This document shows, piece after piece, positions 36,505 to 47,046 of a stretch of 64,000 bases of DNA. The stretch spans positions 3,224,001-3,288,000 of the forward strand of contig OZ243889.1 in assembly GCA_965213525.1 (NCBI GenBank). Reading direction: 5' to 3'. The translations under genes and the position numbers were made by a program. The notes beneath the pieces are model-generated. The model searched no databases. It saw only the letters and a list, made by a program, of their open reading frames with translations, and was not told where the DNA came from. Position 1 is the first letter of the stretch; each line of letters starts with the position of its first letter. Source of the DNA: G965213525 sp965213525. Lineage in GTDB: Bacteria > Actinomycetota > Acidimicrobiia > Acidimicrobiales > Poriferisodalaceae.

Positions 36505-37980
36505 GTGCACCCTCGGCCCCGGTCCCGCACCGGGGGCCGCCGCGGCGACGTCGGTCCGGTCGTGCGCGTCGGACTGGCCGTCGTGGCCGTCGTCGTCGGC
36601 ATCGCCGGGTGCTCGTCGCCTGGTGACCCGGTCGCCGAGGAGCCCCCGCCCACGACCGAAGCGGGTCTGCCCGAGGGACTGCCCGGCCTGATCGTCGTGG
36701 CGCACGACGCCGACGAGCTCGCCGTGGCCTCCCCCGACGGCAGCGGCGAGGTGGTGCTGGACGCCACCGCTGACGGCGTGCTGGTGCAGCAGCCCACGTG
36801 GTCACCCGACGGGACCGAGGTGGCGTGGTCAGCGGTGGCCCGGGACGGCTCGACGACGGTGCGCATCGCCGCTCCGGGGGATGACGTCACGGTGCTCGAC
36901 CTGCCCGTGGCCGCCTTCTTCCTCCAGTGGTCCACCGACGGGTCATCGCTGGCCTGGCTCGGTGGGGGCGACCAAGGCACCCGGGGCGGGATCGTCGACC
37001 GTGACGGGGCGCTGGGAGAGCTGGCCGCGGGGGCGTCGGTGTTCCTCGACGGCGCGCCGGGCTCTGACGGGTGGGTCGTGCACGTCGACGGATCCGATCT
37101 GCGCCGGATCGCGCCCGGGCGTCCCCCCGGTGTCGAGCTGCGGTCCCCCTCGGGTCCCTTCGCCGCCCCCGAGGTGACCGCAGACGGCGACATCGTCATC
37201 CTCGTCGTCACCCGCGAGGTCGATGGATCCGCCGAGGTGGTGCCAGCGGTGGCCCGGTGGCGCGACGACACCGGCGCCAGGCGGGCGGCGGCCGAGCCCA
37301 CGACCGCAGCGAACGTCGCTGACGCCGGCCTGGTGGGTGACCGACCTCGCCACGTGCCCGTCCAACTGTTCGTCCCCCAAGAGCAGCTCGGAGTGGCCGT
37401 GCTGGATGCCGAGGGCACCGTCGTCGACGAGATCGCCACCGGGCTGAGCGGCCGACGCGGAGCGTTCGTCGTCGACCCGTCGGCCCACCACGTCGCCGTC
37501 TGGGCAGCGACGACCACCGGGCGGGTGCCGCTGGTCGTCGTCGATCTCCTCACCGGGCGACGAGCGCCGGTCGTCGCCGACGGGGTCCGGGGGGCGTGGT
37601 GGTCACCCGACGGGTCGGCGCTGGCCGTGTTGACCGACGCCGAGGCCGGACAGATGCGCTGGGTCATCGTCGACGCCGGCGGCACCCGCGGTCTGGCGCC
37701 GTTCTCACCGACGCCTGAGGTGCGCTCGGCCTACGTGCCCTTCGCCGACCAGTACGCCCGCACCGTGACCCCCTGGTCACCTGATGGGCGGGCGATCGTG
37801 CACACGCTGGTCGAGCCCGGCGAGGGGGCGTGGGCGGTCGTCCAACCCGTCGACGGCACCGACCGGGCCCGCCTGCGGCCCGGGGACGTGGCCTGGTGGT
37901 CACCCGGCGTGGCCGTCACGGAGGCCGACCTCGCCCGCGTGGCCCTGGCCCGATCGGAGACCGCACGGGCCGGTCGGTAG
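36505..37980 (+). CDS. lipoprotein with TolB/WD40-like beta-propeller
   Basis: A 491-residue exported lipoprotein: a twin-arginine-free signal sequence with hydrophobic core VGLAVVAVVVG and lipobox GIAGC (Cys36), then repeated strands with the PD40 signature (QPTWSPDGTEVAWSA, FLQWSTDGSSLAWLG, AWWSPDGSALAVL, VTPWSPDGRAIVHTL). Such propellers fold on the outer face of the membrane and bind proteins or ligands. It may belong with envelope maintenance; no partner is visible. The start is supported by a TACCCT box seven bases upstream, and the stop codon TAG overlaps the promoter box of the next gene. Confidence 0.8.
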   Translation: MHPRPRSRTGGRRGDVGPVVRVGLAVVAVVVGIAGCSSPGDPVAEEPPPTTEAGLPEGLPGLIVVAHDADELAVASPDGSGEVVLDATADGVLVQQPTWSPDGTEVAWSAVARDGSTTVRIAAPGDDVTVLDLPVAAFFLQWSTDGSSLAWLGGGDQGTRGGIVDRDGALGELAAGASVFLDGAPGSDGWVVHVDGSDLRRIAPGRPPGVELRSPSGPFAAPEVTADGDIVILVVTREVDGSAEVVPAVARWRDDTGARRAAAEPTTAANVADAGLVGDRPRHVPVQLFVPQEQLGVAVLDAEGTVVDEIATGLSGRRGAFVVDPSAHHVAVWAATTTGRVPLVVVDLLTGRRAPVVADGVRGAWWSPDGSALAVLTDAEAGQMRWVIVDAGGTRGLAPFSPTPEVRSAYVPFADQYARTVTPWSPDGRAIVHTLVEPGEGAWAVVQPVDGTDRARLRPGDVAWWSPGVAVTEADLARVALARSETARAGR

Positions 37981-37983
37981 CGT
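37978..37983 (+). promoter_or_regulatory. -10 box (TAGCGT) of the cysteine desulfurase gene
   Basis: TAGCGT ends eight bases before the GTG at 37992; its TAG is the stop codon of the upstream lipoprotein gene, so the gene can be transcribed on its own. Confidence 0.45.
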
Positions 37984-37991
37984 CGGGCGGC

Positions 37992-39122
37992 GTGCGCACC
38001 GCCTACCTCGACCACGCCGCCACCACTGCGGTGCGCGCCGACGTGCAGCGCGCCGTCGGTGAGGTGCTGGCCGCACCGCCGGGCAACCCCTCGGGGGCGC
38101 ACGCCTTGGCTCGCGCCCAGCGGCACCGCCTCGACGAGGCCCGCGACGCCGTCGCCGAGCTGGTCGGGCGACAGCCCGGTGAGGTGGTGTGGACCAGCGG
38201 TGGCACCGAGGCCGACGATCTCGCCGTGCACGCCGCGGGCGACCGGCCGATGGTGTGTGTGGCCACCGAGCACCACGCCGTGCTGGTGCCGGTCACCGAG
38301 GCCGGGGGCCGGGTCACGCCCGTCGACGCAACCGGGGCCGTCGACCTGGACCGCCTCGCCGCGTCGCTCGACGACACCGTCGGGGTGGTGTCGGTGATGG
38401 CGGCCAACAACGAGACCGGGCGCATCGCCGATCTGGGCGCGGTGGCCGAGGTCGTGCGCGACCGGGCCCCCCGGGCGTTGCTGCACACCGACGCCGTGCA
38501 GGCCGCGGCCTGGCTGGACATCGCCGCCCTGGCCGCCGACGTCGACCTCCTCAGCGTGAGCGGCCACAAGCTCGGAGCCCCCATGGGCATCGGTGCCCTG
38601 GTGGGACGCCCCGGGGTCGTGGTGCGTCCTCGCATCGCAGGGGGCGGCCAGGAGCGGGGCGTGCGCTCGGGGACGCCCAACGTGGCCGGTGCGGTCGGCT
38701 TCGGGGTGGCCGCCGCCGGCGTGACGGCCGAGCGGGAGGAGACCGGGGCCCGGGTGCGGGCGCTGCGGGACCGCCTGGAAGACGAGCTGCTCGCCGCCGT
38801 CGACGGCGTCGTCCCCAGCGTCGCGCGGGCCCAGCGCCTGCCCGGTCACTGCCACCTGGTGATCGACGGGGTCGAGGGCGAGGCGCTGCAGGTGCTGCTC
38901 GACCGGGCCGGCGTCGCCGCCTCGGTGGGGGCGTCGTGTGCCAGCGGGGCCGTGCCGGCGTCGCACGTGCTGGTGGCCATGGGATACGAGCCACGCCGGG
39001 CCCGGGGGTCGCTGCGCCTCACCTTGGGGGCCACGTCCAGCGACGCCGATGTCGACCACGCCCTCGACGTCGTGCCCCCCGCCGTGGCCGGTCTGCGGGC
39101 CCGGGCCGGGGCGATGACGTGA
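37992..39122 (+). CDS. cysteine desulfurase (IscS/NifS family)
   Basis: A 376-residue PLP enzyme that takes sulfur from cysteine. YLDHAATTAV opens the chain, the PLP lysine is Lys193 in SVSGHKLGAP, and the catalytic cysteine is Cys316 in VGASCASGAVPASHVL. The following mnmA overlaps by four bases, so this desulfurase very likely supplies sulfur for tRNA 2-thiouridine formation, as in other actinobacteria; Fe-S assembly is also possible. Start GTG supported by the TAGCGT box eight bases upstream. Confidence 0.93.
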   Translation: MRTAYLDHAATTAVRADVQRAVGEVLAAPPGNPSGAHALARAQRHRLDEARDAVAELVGRQPGEVVWTSGGTEADDLAVHAAGDRPMVCVATEHHAVLVPVTEAGGRVTPVDATGAVDLDRLAASLDDTVGVVSVMAANNETGRIADLGAVAEVVRDRAPRALLHTDAVQAAAWLDIAALAADVDLLSVSGHKLGAPMGIGALVGRPGVVVRPRIAGGGQERGVRSGTPNVAGAVGFGVAAAGVTAEREETGARVRALRDRLEDELLAAVDGVVPSVARAQRLPGHCHLVIDGVEGEALQVLLDRAGVAASVGASCASGAVPASHVLVAMGYEPRRARGSLRLTLGATSSDADVDHALDVVPPAVAGLRARAGAMT

Positions 39123-40180
39123 GCGCTTCGGTGGACGGCGTCCCGGGCGGGCCGGTGCTGGTGGCCATGTCGGGCGGGGTGGACTCCTCGGTCGCTGCGG
39201 CCCTGCTCGTCGACGAGGGCCATGAGGTCCTCGGCGTCACGATGCGGCTGTGGGGCGGGCCCGCCGATCAGGGGTGCTGCTCGGCGGCTGACGTCGACGA
39301 CGCCCGCCGGGTCGCCCAGCAGCTCGGCATCGCCCACTTCGTCTTCGACTTCAGCGAGGACTTCGACCGCCACGTCGTCGACCCCTACGTCGCTGACCAC
39401 GCCGCCGGGCGCACCCCCAACCCGTGCGTCGAGTGCAACCGCCACCTCAAGTTCGACCGGCTGATCCGCCGGGCCGACGAGCTCGGCGTGCCCACCGTGG
39501 CGACCGGGCACCACGCCCGCCTCGTCGACCGGGCGGGCCGCACGCGCCTGGCCCGGGGCACCGATGCGGCCAAGGACCAGTCCTACGTGCTGCACCCGGT
39601 GGCCCCCGAGGTGCTGGCGAGGTGCCGCTTCCCGGTCGGGACGCTCACCAAGTCCGAGGTGCGAGCACGGGCCGGCGCACTGGGCCTGCGCACGGCGGAC
39701 AAGGCCGACAGCCAAGACGTGTGCTTCATCGGTTCTGCGGGGGGTCGTTCGGCCTTCCTGGGTGAGCGCATCGGCCGTCGCCCCGGCCGGGTGCTCGATG
39801 CCGCCGGTGCCGAGCTGCACGAGATCGACGACGTCCGCCTCGTCACCGTCGGCCAGCGTCGGGGGTTGGGCCTGGCCGGAGGGGCCGACCGACGCTTCGC
39901 CGTCGACGTCGACACCGCCGCCGGGACCGTCACCGTCGGTCCTGCAGACGACCTTGTCCGGCTGTCCATCGCGATCGACGGGCTCGTGTGGCACGAGGAG
40001 GTGCCAGAGGGGGCGACGGTGGGCGTGCAGACCTCGGCTCACGGCCGGGCGTGGCCGGCCCGGCGGGGCGAGGTGCCAGACGAGTTGGTGTGGACGACAC
40101 CTCGTCCCCGTGTCGCGCCCGGCCAGAGCGTGGTCTGCTACGACGGCGACGTCGTGATCGGCTCGGGCCTTGCCGCCTGA
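39119..40180 (+). CDS. mnmA: tRNA-specific 2-thiouridylase MnmA
   Basis: MnmA (353 residues) thiolates U34 of tRNA for Lys, Glu and Gln using sulfur passed from a cysteine desulfurase. The PP-loop is MSGGVDSSVAAALL, the first catalytic cysteine lies in TPNPCVECNRHLKF and the second in DSQDVCFIG. The late VGQRRGLGLAGG motif is also conserved. The GTG start overlaps the desulfurase stop by four bases, indicating coupled translation with its sulfur donor. Confidence 0.95.
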   Translation: MSASVDGVPGGPVLVAMSGGVDSSVAAALLVDEGHEVLGVTMRLWGGPADQGCCSAADVDDARRVAQQLGIAHFVFDFSEDFDRHVVDPYVADHAAGRTPNPCVECNRHLKFDRLIRRADELGVPTVATGHHARLVDRAGRTRLARGTDAAKDQSYVLHPVAPEVLARCRFPVGTLTKSEVRARAGALGLRTADKADSQDVCFIGSAGGRSAFLGERIGRRPGRVLDAAGAELHEIDDVRLVTVGQRRGLGLAGGADRRFAVDVDTAAGTVTVGPADDLVRLSIAIDGLVWHEEVPEGATVGVQTSAHGRAWPARRGEVPDELVWTTPRPRVAPGQSVVCYDGDVVIGSGLAA

Positions 40181-40230
40181 ACCCTCGAACGGCTCGATGG
40201 CCCCCCGGGCGGGCCGGGGCGCGAGCGGTC

Positions 40231-41106
40231 TCAGGCGGGGGCGCCGACCACCAGGCCGTGGTCGCGCAACTCGACGAGGGCGCGCCCCGGGCGGGTCGGC
40301 GCCACCAGGAACGCCTCGGCGACCTCCAGGCGGTTGGCGTGTCGGCGGCCGACGACGGGCACGTAGCCGAGCGGCGCCCGCAACCTGATCTCCAGCGGCG
40401 CTCCGAGGGCACCCTGGGTGAGGTCGACGGCGTCGGTGCCGACGGGGGCGGCACCGATCGAGGCCACGGTGTCGCGGCGGCACAGCACGGCGTCGACGGT
40501 GCTCATCGGGTCGTGGATGACGACCCCACCGGGCACCAGCACCAACCAGCGCAACGCCAGGCGGTGCAGGGCTCGCACGGCGAGCACGGCCAGCGCCCCC
40601 CCGACGACCAGAGCGACCGCCCCGGCGACCCACGACCCGGCGGCCAGCCACAACACCCCGGCGACCGGACCGGCCACGGCGAGCGTCGCGGCCAGCGGCA
40701 GCGGGCCGACGAGCACCGGCCCGGGCACTCGCAGGGGGAGCCGTCGCTCGGGACCGTAGGAGGAGGCGTCGATGAGCTCCTCGCCGGTGACCGCCAGACC
40801 AGCGACCGCCGCTGCGGTCACCGTCGCGGCCAAGGCGAGCGGGTCGGGTTCGTCGACGACCGCCGCCCAGATCGCTGCGGCCACCCCGGCGGGGGCGAGG
40901 AGGCGCACGGCGGTGAGGCCCCACGACCCGGCGACGAGTGATCCGAGCAGGGCGGTGGCCCACAGCACCCACACGAGGACCACCGAGGTGCGCCGGACGG
41001 GGTCGTTGGCCTCGGTCAGGGCATCGCCGACCGCGCCGGCCATGGCCGGGCCGCTGACGAAGACGGCGATGCGCAGCACCAGGGTCGCCGGTCGAGCGAT
41101 GCGCAT
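40231..41106 (-). CDS. membrane protein with C-terminal PH-like domain
   Basis: A 291-residue protein of unknown function. The first two thirds contain about six hydrophobic helices (for example VLVWVLWATALLGSLVAG and VAGPVAGVLWLAAG). The last 90 residues are soluble and beta-rich (VDAVLCRRDTVASIGAAP, LEIRLRAPLGYVPVVGRR), like the bacterial PH-like domains attached to membrane proteins. ATG 41106 has a TAGCGT box nine bases upstream. It converges on mnmA and diverges from ligA. Confidence 0.7.
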   Translation of the reverse strand: MRIARPATLVLRIAVFVSGPAMAGAVGDALTEANDPVRRTSVVLVWVLWATALLGSLVAGSWGLTAVRLLAPAGVAAAIWAAVVDEPDPLALAATVTAAAVAGLAVTGEELIDASSYGPERRLPLRVPGPVLVGPLPLAATLAVAGPVAGVLWLAAGSWVAGAVALVVGGALAVLAVRALHRLALRWLVLVPGGVVIHDPMSTVDAVLCRRDTVASIGAAPVGTDAVDLTQGALGAPLEIRLRAPLGYVPVVGRRHANRLEVAEAFLVAPTRPGRALVELRDHGLVVGAPA

Positions 41107-41115
41107 CGGCGGTCG

Positions 41116-41121
41116 ACGCTA
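41116..41121 (-). promoter_or_regulatory. -10 box (TAGCGT) of the membrane protein gene
   Basis: On the minus strand TAGCGT ends nine bases before the ATG at 41106. Confidence 0.45.
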
Positions 41122-41162
41122 CCGCCGGCGTCGGCGGCCCGCCCGCTGCGGGGACCTGGCCC

Positions 41163-41168
41163 TACGCT
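41163..41168 (+). promoter_or_regulatory. -10 box (TACGCT) of ligA
   Basis: TACGCT ends nine bases before the GTG of ligA at 41178. Confidence 0.45.
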
Positions 41169-41177
41169 CGTCGAACC

Positions 41178-43373
41178 GTGCCAGCGCCCACCGCCGCCCC
41201 CGACCCCGACGAGCCACCAGCAGCGGCGGCGGCAGAGCGCCCCGCCCCTGCGGCCTCGACCGAGGTCGACGAGGTGATGCGTGCCCGGGCGGACTCGTTG
41301 CGGGCCGAGATCGCCGTCCACGACCGGGCGTACCACCTCGACGACGCCCCGACGATCCCCGACGCCGAGTACGACGCCCTGGTACGTGAGCTGCTCGAGC
41401 TGGAGGCCGCCCACCCGGGCCTGCGAGCGGAGGACTCACCGACGACCAAGGTCGGTGGCGGGCTCGTCGGGGCGGCCTTCGCCCAGGTCACCCACGAGGT
41501 GCCGATGCTGGGCCTCGACAACGTCTTCGCCGCCGAGGACCTGGTGGCGTGGGCCGAGCGGGTCGGCCGCCACCTCGCCGGGGACACCGAGGCCCCGCCG
41601 GTGCGCTGGGTCTGCGAGCTGAAGTTCGACGGCCTGGCCGTGTCGGTGCGCTACGAGGGCGGTCGCCTCGTCCGCGCCGCCACCCGGGGCGACGGTCGCA
41701 CGGGTGAGGACGTCACCGCCAACGTCGCCACCATCGTCGAGCTGCCCGAGCGCCTCGGCCCCGACGCTCCCGAGCTCGTCGAGGTGCGCGGCGAGATCTA
41801 CCTGCCGGTGTCGACCTTCGAGGCGCTCAACGCCGCCCAGGAGGCCGCCGGCCTGCCCCGCTACGCCAACCCCCGCAACACCGCGGCGGGATCGCTGCGC
41901 CAGAAGGACCCGTCGGTGACGGCGTCACGGGGTCTGCGCTTCTGGTCTTACCAACTGGGTGCGCTGGAGGGGGCCGAGGCGCCGCCGAGCCACCTGTCCA
42001 CGCTGGGGTGGCTGGGCGAGCTCGGCTTCCCCGTCGCCCCCGACGTCGCGGCCTTCGACGACATCGAGGCGGTCTGCTCCTGGATCGCCGACCGCCAGGC
42101 CCACCGCCACGACCTCGACTACGAGACCGACGGCGTGGTGGTCAAGGTCGACGACCGCGATCAGCGACGCCGCCTCGGGGCCACGGCGCGGGCGCCCCGG
42201 TGGGCCATCGCCTACAAGTTCCCGCCCGAGGAGCGCACCACGTCGCTGCGCGACATCGAGATCTCGGTGGGGCGCACCGGGCGGGTGACGCCCTTCGCCC
42301 GGCTCGTGCCCGTCGTGGTCGCTGGTTCGACGGTCGGGGTGGCGACGCTGCACAACGAGGACCAGGTGCGGATGAAGGACGTCCGTCCCGGTGACACCGT
42401 CGTGGTGCGCAAGGCCGGCGACGTGATCCCCGAGGTGCTCGGCCCGGTGCTCGCCCAGCGGCCCGAGGGCACCGAGCCCTGGACGTTCCCGTCGACCTGC
42501 CCCTGCCCGCTCGCCTCGACCCTGGCCCGGGCCGAGGGCGACGCCAACACCTACTGCGTCGTGGAGGAGTGGCGGTGCCCCGAGCGTCGCTGGCAGTCGA
42601 TCGCCCACTTCGGCTCGCGCACCGCCATGGACATCGACGGCCTCGGGGAGCGCACCGTGGTGCTGCTGCACGACGCCGGGAACGTGGCCGACGCCGGTGA
42701 CCTCTACCGCCTCGGGGTCGATGACCTCCTCGCCTTCGAGGGCTTCGGCCAGGTCTCGGCCAGCAACCTCATCGCCGCCATCGACGCCAGCCGGGACCGG
42801 CCCCTCGACCGCCTGCTGTTCGCGCTGAACATCGAGCACCTGGGCCCGACCGGCGCCGAGCTGATCGCCAACCGGCTCCGCACGCTCGACGCCATCGCCG
42901 CCGCCTCCGAGGACGACATCGCCGCCATCGACGGGATCGGCCCGACCATCGCCCGCAGCGTGGCGGCCTGGTTCAGCGCCGACGAGCACCGGGCGCTCGT
43001 GGACAAGCTCCGGGTCGGCGGCGTGCGCCTCGACCGGGTGGACACCCCCGAGCTCGCACCCGTGCTCGCCGGCATGGCCGTCGTCATCACCGGCACCCTC
43101 GAGGGCTACAGCCGCGACCAGGCGGCCCGCGCCGTCAAGGCCCGGGGGGGCACCGCCCCGTCGTCGGTGTCCAAGCGGACCGCGGCGGTGGTGGCCGGGG
43201 CTGAGCCGGGGGCAGCCAAGATCATCAAGGCCGAGCAGCTGGGCGTGCCGATCATCGACGAGGCCACCTTCGAGACCCTCCTCGCCACCGGCGAGCTGCC
43301 CCCGCCAGCTGACCACGCCCCCGGGGTCGAACCGGCCGCCGTAGCCGACGCCGCGACCGATCCCCCCGCCTGA
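41178..43373 (+). CDS. ligA: NAD-dependent DNA ligase LigA
   Basis: LigA (731 residues) seals nicks during replication and repair. The adenylated lysine is Lys149 in the ELKFDGLAVS motif; the Ia domain tyrosine pair (DRAYHLDDAPTIPDAEYDALVREL), OB fold (VGRTGRVTPFARL), helix-hairpin-helix segments and a C-terminal BRCT domain (MAVVITGTLEGYSRDQAARAV) follow in order. The N-terminus has a 30-residue Ala/Pro leader and the C-terminus an Ala/Pro tail. The zinc finger is atypical: the first pair is Cys-x-Cys and the second pair is spaced by six residues, against Cys-x2-Cys and five. Confidence 0.96.
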   Translation: MPAPTAAPDPDEPPAAAAAERPAPAASTEVDEVMRARADSLRAEIAVHDRAYHLDDAPTIPDAEYDALVRELLELEAAHPGLRAEDSPTTKVGGGLVGAAFAQVTHEVPMLGLDNVFAAEDLVAWAERVGRHLAGDTEAPPVRWVCELKFDGLAVSVRYEGGRLVRAATRGDGRTGEDVTANVATIVELPERLGPDAPELVEVRGEIYLPVSTFEALNAAQEAAGLPRYANPRNTAAGSLRQKDPSVTASRGLRFWSYQLGALEGAEAPPSHLSTLGWLGELGFPVAPDVAAFDDIEAVCSWIADRQAHRHDLDYETDGVVVKVDDRDQRRRLGATARAPRWAIAYKFPPEERTTSLRDIEISVGRTGRVTPFARLVPVVVAGSTVGVATLHNEDQVRMKDVRPGDTVVVRKAGDVIPEVLGPVLAQRPEGTEPWTFPSTCPCPLASTLARAEGDANTYCVVEEWRCPERRWQSIAHFGSRTAMDIDGLGERTVVLLHDAGNVADAGDLYRLGVDDLLAFEGFGQVSASNLIAAIDASRDRPLDRLLFALNIEHLGPTGAELIANRLRTLDAIAAASEDDIAAIDGIGPTIARSVAAWFSADEHRALVDKLRVGGVRLDRVDTPELAPVLAGMAVVITGTLEGYSRDQAARAVKARGGTAPSSVSKRTAAVVAGAEPGAAKIIKAEQLGVPIIDEATFETLLATGELPPPADHAPGVEPAAVADAATDPPA

Positions 43374-43428
43374 ACGCAACCGGGAGGACGGTGCCGCACG
43401 ATCGGGTTCCGCCGCTCAGGCTCCACGG

Positions 43429-43964
43429 TCAGTCGGCGTGCCGTTCGAGCTCCGCACGTGGTGCGGCGTAGACGAACGACACGGATTCATCCGCCGGGTG
43501 GCACTCGCCCCGCCGAGCGAAGCCGGCTCGCTCGAGTGAACGCCACGAGGCTGTGTTCCTCTGGTCCGGAGTTGCGACGCAGATGGCCGTCGACGGGTGC
43601 TGGTCCAACGCGTGAGCGCCGAACGCCCTCAGGACTCGGGGAGCGAGACCGAGACCGCGATGCGTCCCGGCGATGAGGTAGTCGATCCCGACCGCATCGG
43701 GGATGCCGACGCAGGCGTCGTGCTCCGGTGGTCGACGTGGCGGTAGCACTGGAACAGGCCACTCGGTGAGGAGTCGATCTCCGCGATCCACATCGAGGTG
43801 GGCTCGCGTCCTTCGATCCGGGGCCGGTACGTGGACTCGACGTGGTCGATGTCGACAGGTTGCCCCCACCAGCGGGCGACGGCCGGCTCTGCGAACCACC
43901 GGACGAGGCCGGGGAAGTCGTCGGCCGCAAGCGGCCGGAACGCGACCGTCACCACGGGGCCCAC
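43429..43964 (-). pseudogene. GNAT acetyltransferase, frameshifted
   Basis: The N-terminal half (FRPLAADDFPGLVRWFAEPAV, WIAEIDSSPSGLFQCYRHVDH) and the C-terminal half (EHDACVGIPDAVGIDYLIAG, then TPDQRNTASWRSLERAGF) belong to one GNAT enzyme of the aminoglycoside 6'-acetyltransferase-like type, but they are in different frames. The join is at about 43730-43738, where one base (a C on the coding strand) appears to be missing. Without the shift the protein would be about 178 residues. It is either a recent pseudogene or a sequence error. A role in antibiotic modification is only suggested by similarity. Confidence 0.75.
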
Positions 43965-44060
43965 CGTGCCACGACGGGGACGAGGCGGGTGCGGTGCCGG
44001 GTGCAGGCGCCGTGACGACCGGTCGTGTCGAACAGCGCTCGCCCGGCCACGGTGCGCCGC

Positions 44061-44516
44061 TCAGGTGGCGGTGAAGCACCACGATTCGACGCCCCGCTCG
44101 TCGTCGGCGCCCTCGATGCGGGTGAGGTAGGCGGTCACGCACACCTGACCTTGGGGGAACACCTCGATGACCTTGCCCTGACCGGGGTCGTACAGCACCC
44201 GGCCGAGGCCGTCCTCGACCCGCCCGAGATCGGGCTGGAAGCCCTCGAGCTGATCACGGGGGATCTGGGTGCGGTTGATCTCCAGCTCGGCGGTCCAACC
44301 CAGCTCGAGATCGACGCCCACCATCGCTTGGCGCACCGTCTGGGACCCGGCCTCGGGGATGCGCTCCTCCACCGCCGGGTGACGGGCGCTGCCGGTGCCC
44401 TCGGTGTCGGCTGTCAGCCCGGCCACTCCGAACAGGGCGACCACCGCCACGACTGCGCCCCCGACGAAGATCCGACGACGCCACGACCAGCTCGGACCCT
44501 TGGGATGATCGGCCAC
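44061..44516 (-). CDS. membrane-anchored hypothetical protein
   Basis: A 151-residue protein with a basic N-terminus (WSWRRRI), one transmembrane helix (FVGGAVVAVVALFGVAGLTA, residues about 16-36) and an exported domain of about 110 residues that is rich in Glu, Gly and Asp and holds two cysteines (GQVCVTAYLT, ESWCFTAT) that may pair. Family unknown. GTG at 44516 is the only start before the helix. It is divergent from the PASTA kinase. Confidence 0.7.
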   Translation of the reverse strand: MADHPKGPSWSWRRRIFVGGAVVAVVALFGVAGLTADTEGTGSARHPAVEERIPEAGSQTVRQAMVGVDLELGWTAELEINRTQIPRDQLEGFQPDLGRVEDGLGRVLYDPGQGKVIEVFPQGQVCVTAYLTRIEGADDERGVESWCFTAT

Positions 44517-44620
44517 GCACCCAGCCTGCCAGGACCGCGGCCGCTGTCCCACCCCGGCGCGCCGTCCCGCTCGCGCCGTTACCCGCCCGTGTGCTCCGCG
44601 TCCCAAACGTGGTCGACAGC

Positions 44621-44626
44621 TAGCGT
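44621..44626 (+). promoter_or_regulatory. -10 box (TAGCGT) of the PASTA kinase gene
   Basis: TAGCGT ends seven bases before the GTG at 44634; supports that start and a leaderless transcript. Confidence 0.5.
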
Positions 44627-44633
44627 CGTCGAG

Positions 44634-46600
<1,967 letters not shown>

Positions 46601-46604
<4 letters not shown>

Positions 46605-47017
46605 CCGAGCGTCAGCGCCCCCCCACCGTCGAGGAGCGGTTCCTCGTCGAGCTGAACGAACTGCGCATCCGGCCCGAGGCGGTGCAGCGACGCCCCATGA
46701 TTGCCCGCTTCCGGGCCCGCCGATACTCCGGCGGGCCCGGCGGCACCGACCTGTCCTCGGGCACGATCATCCCGACCCGGGATGCGGTGATGGTCTACCT
46801 GTGGCCCGTCGACGCCGATCCGGGCTCTCGCCCGGTGCTCACCGCCCACATGGTCGCCGACCCCGGGGGGTGCTGGGGCGACCTCGACCAGCCGGCGCCG
46901 GTCATGGTCTCGGGCCGGCTCGCCAAGGGCTCGGCCCTGGCCGTCGAGACCGACCGGTGCCGCCTCGAGAGCCTCCAGCCGGCCAAGCGGTGGGCCTGGC
47001 GGGCACCCCGTCGCTGA
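46601..47017 (+). CDS. hypothetical protein coupled to the PASTA kinase
   Basis: A 138-residue soluble basic protein whose GTG overlaps the kinase stop by four bases. It starts with ERQRPPTVEERFLVELNELRI, which may be helical, and then a beta-rich part (MVYLWPVDADPGSRPVLTAHM, APVMVSGRLAKGSALAVETDRC). I do not recognise the family. Coupling suggests it works with or is controlled by the kinase, but that is only inference. Confidence 0.7.
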
Positions 47018-47046
47018 GACCCCGGCGCCAGGCGGGCGGAGGGGCC

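Noticed and set aside
40199..40220. Terminator between mnmA and the converging membrane gene
   Set aside because: Only a five-base stem with an 11-base loop can be drawn in a very GC-rich stretch; not convincing.
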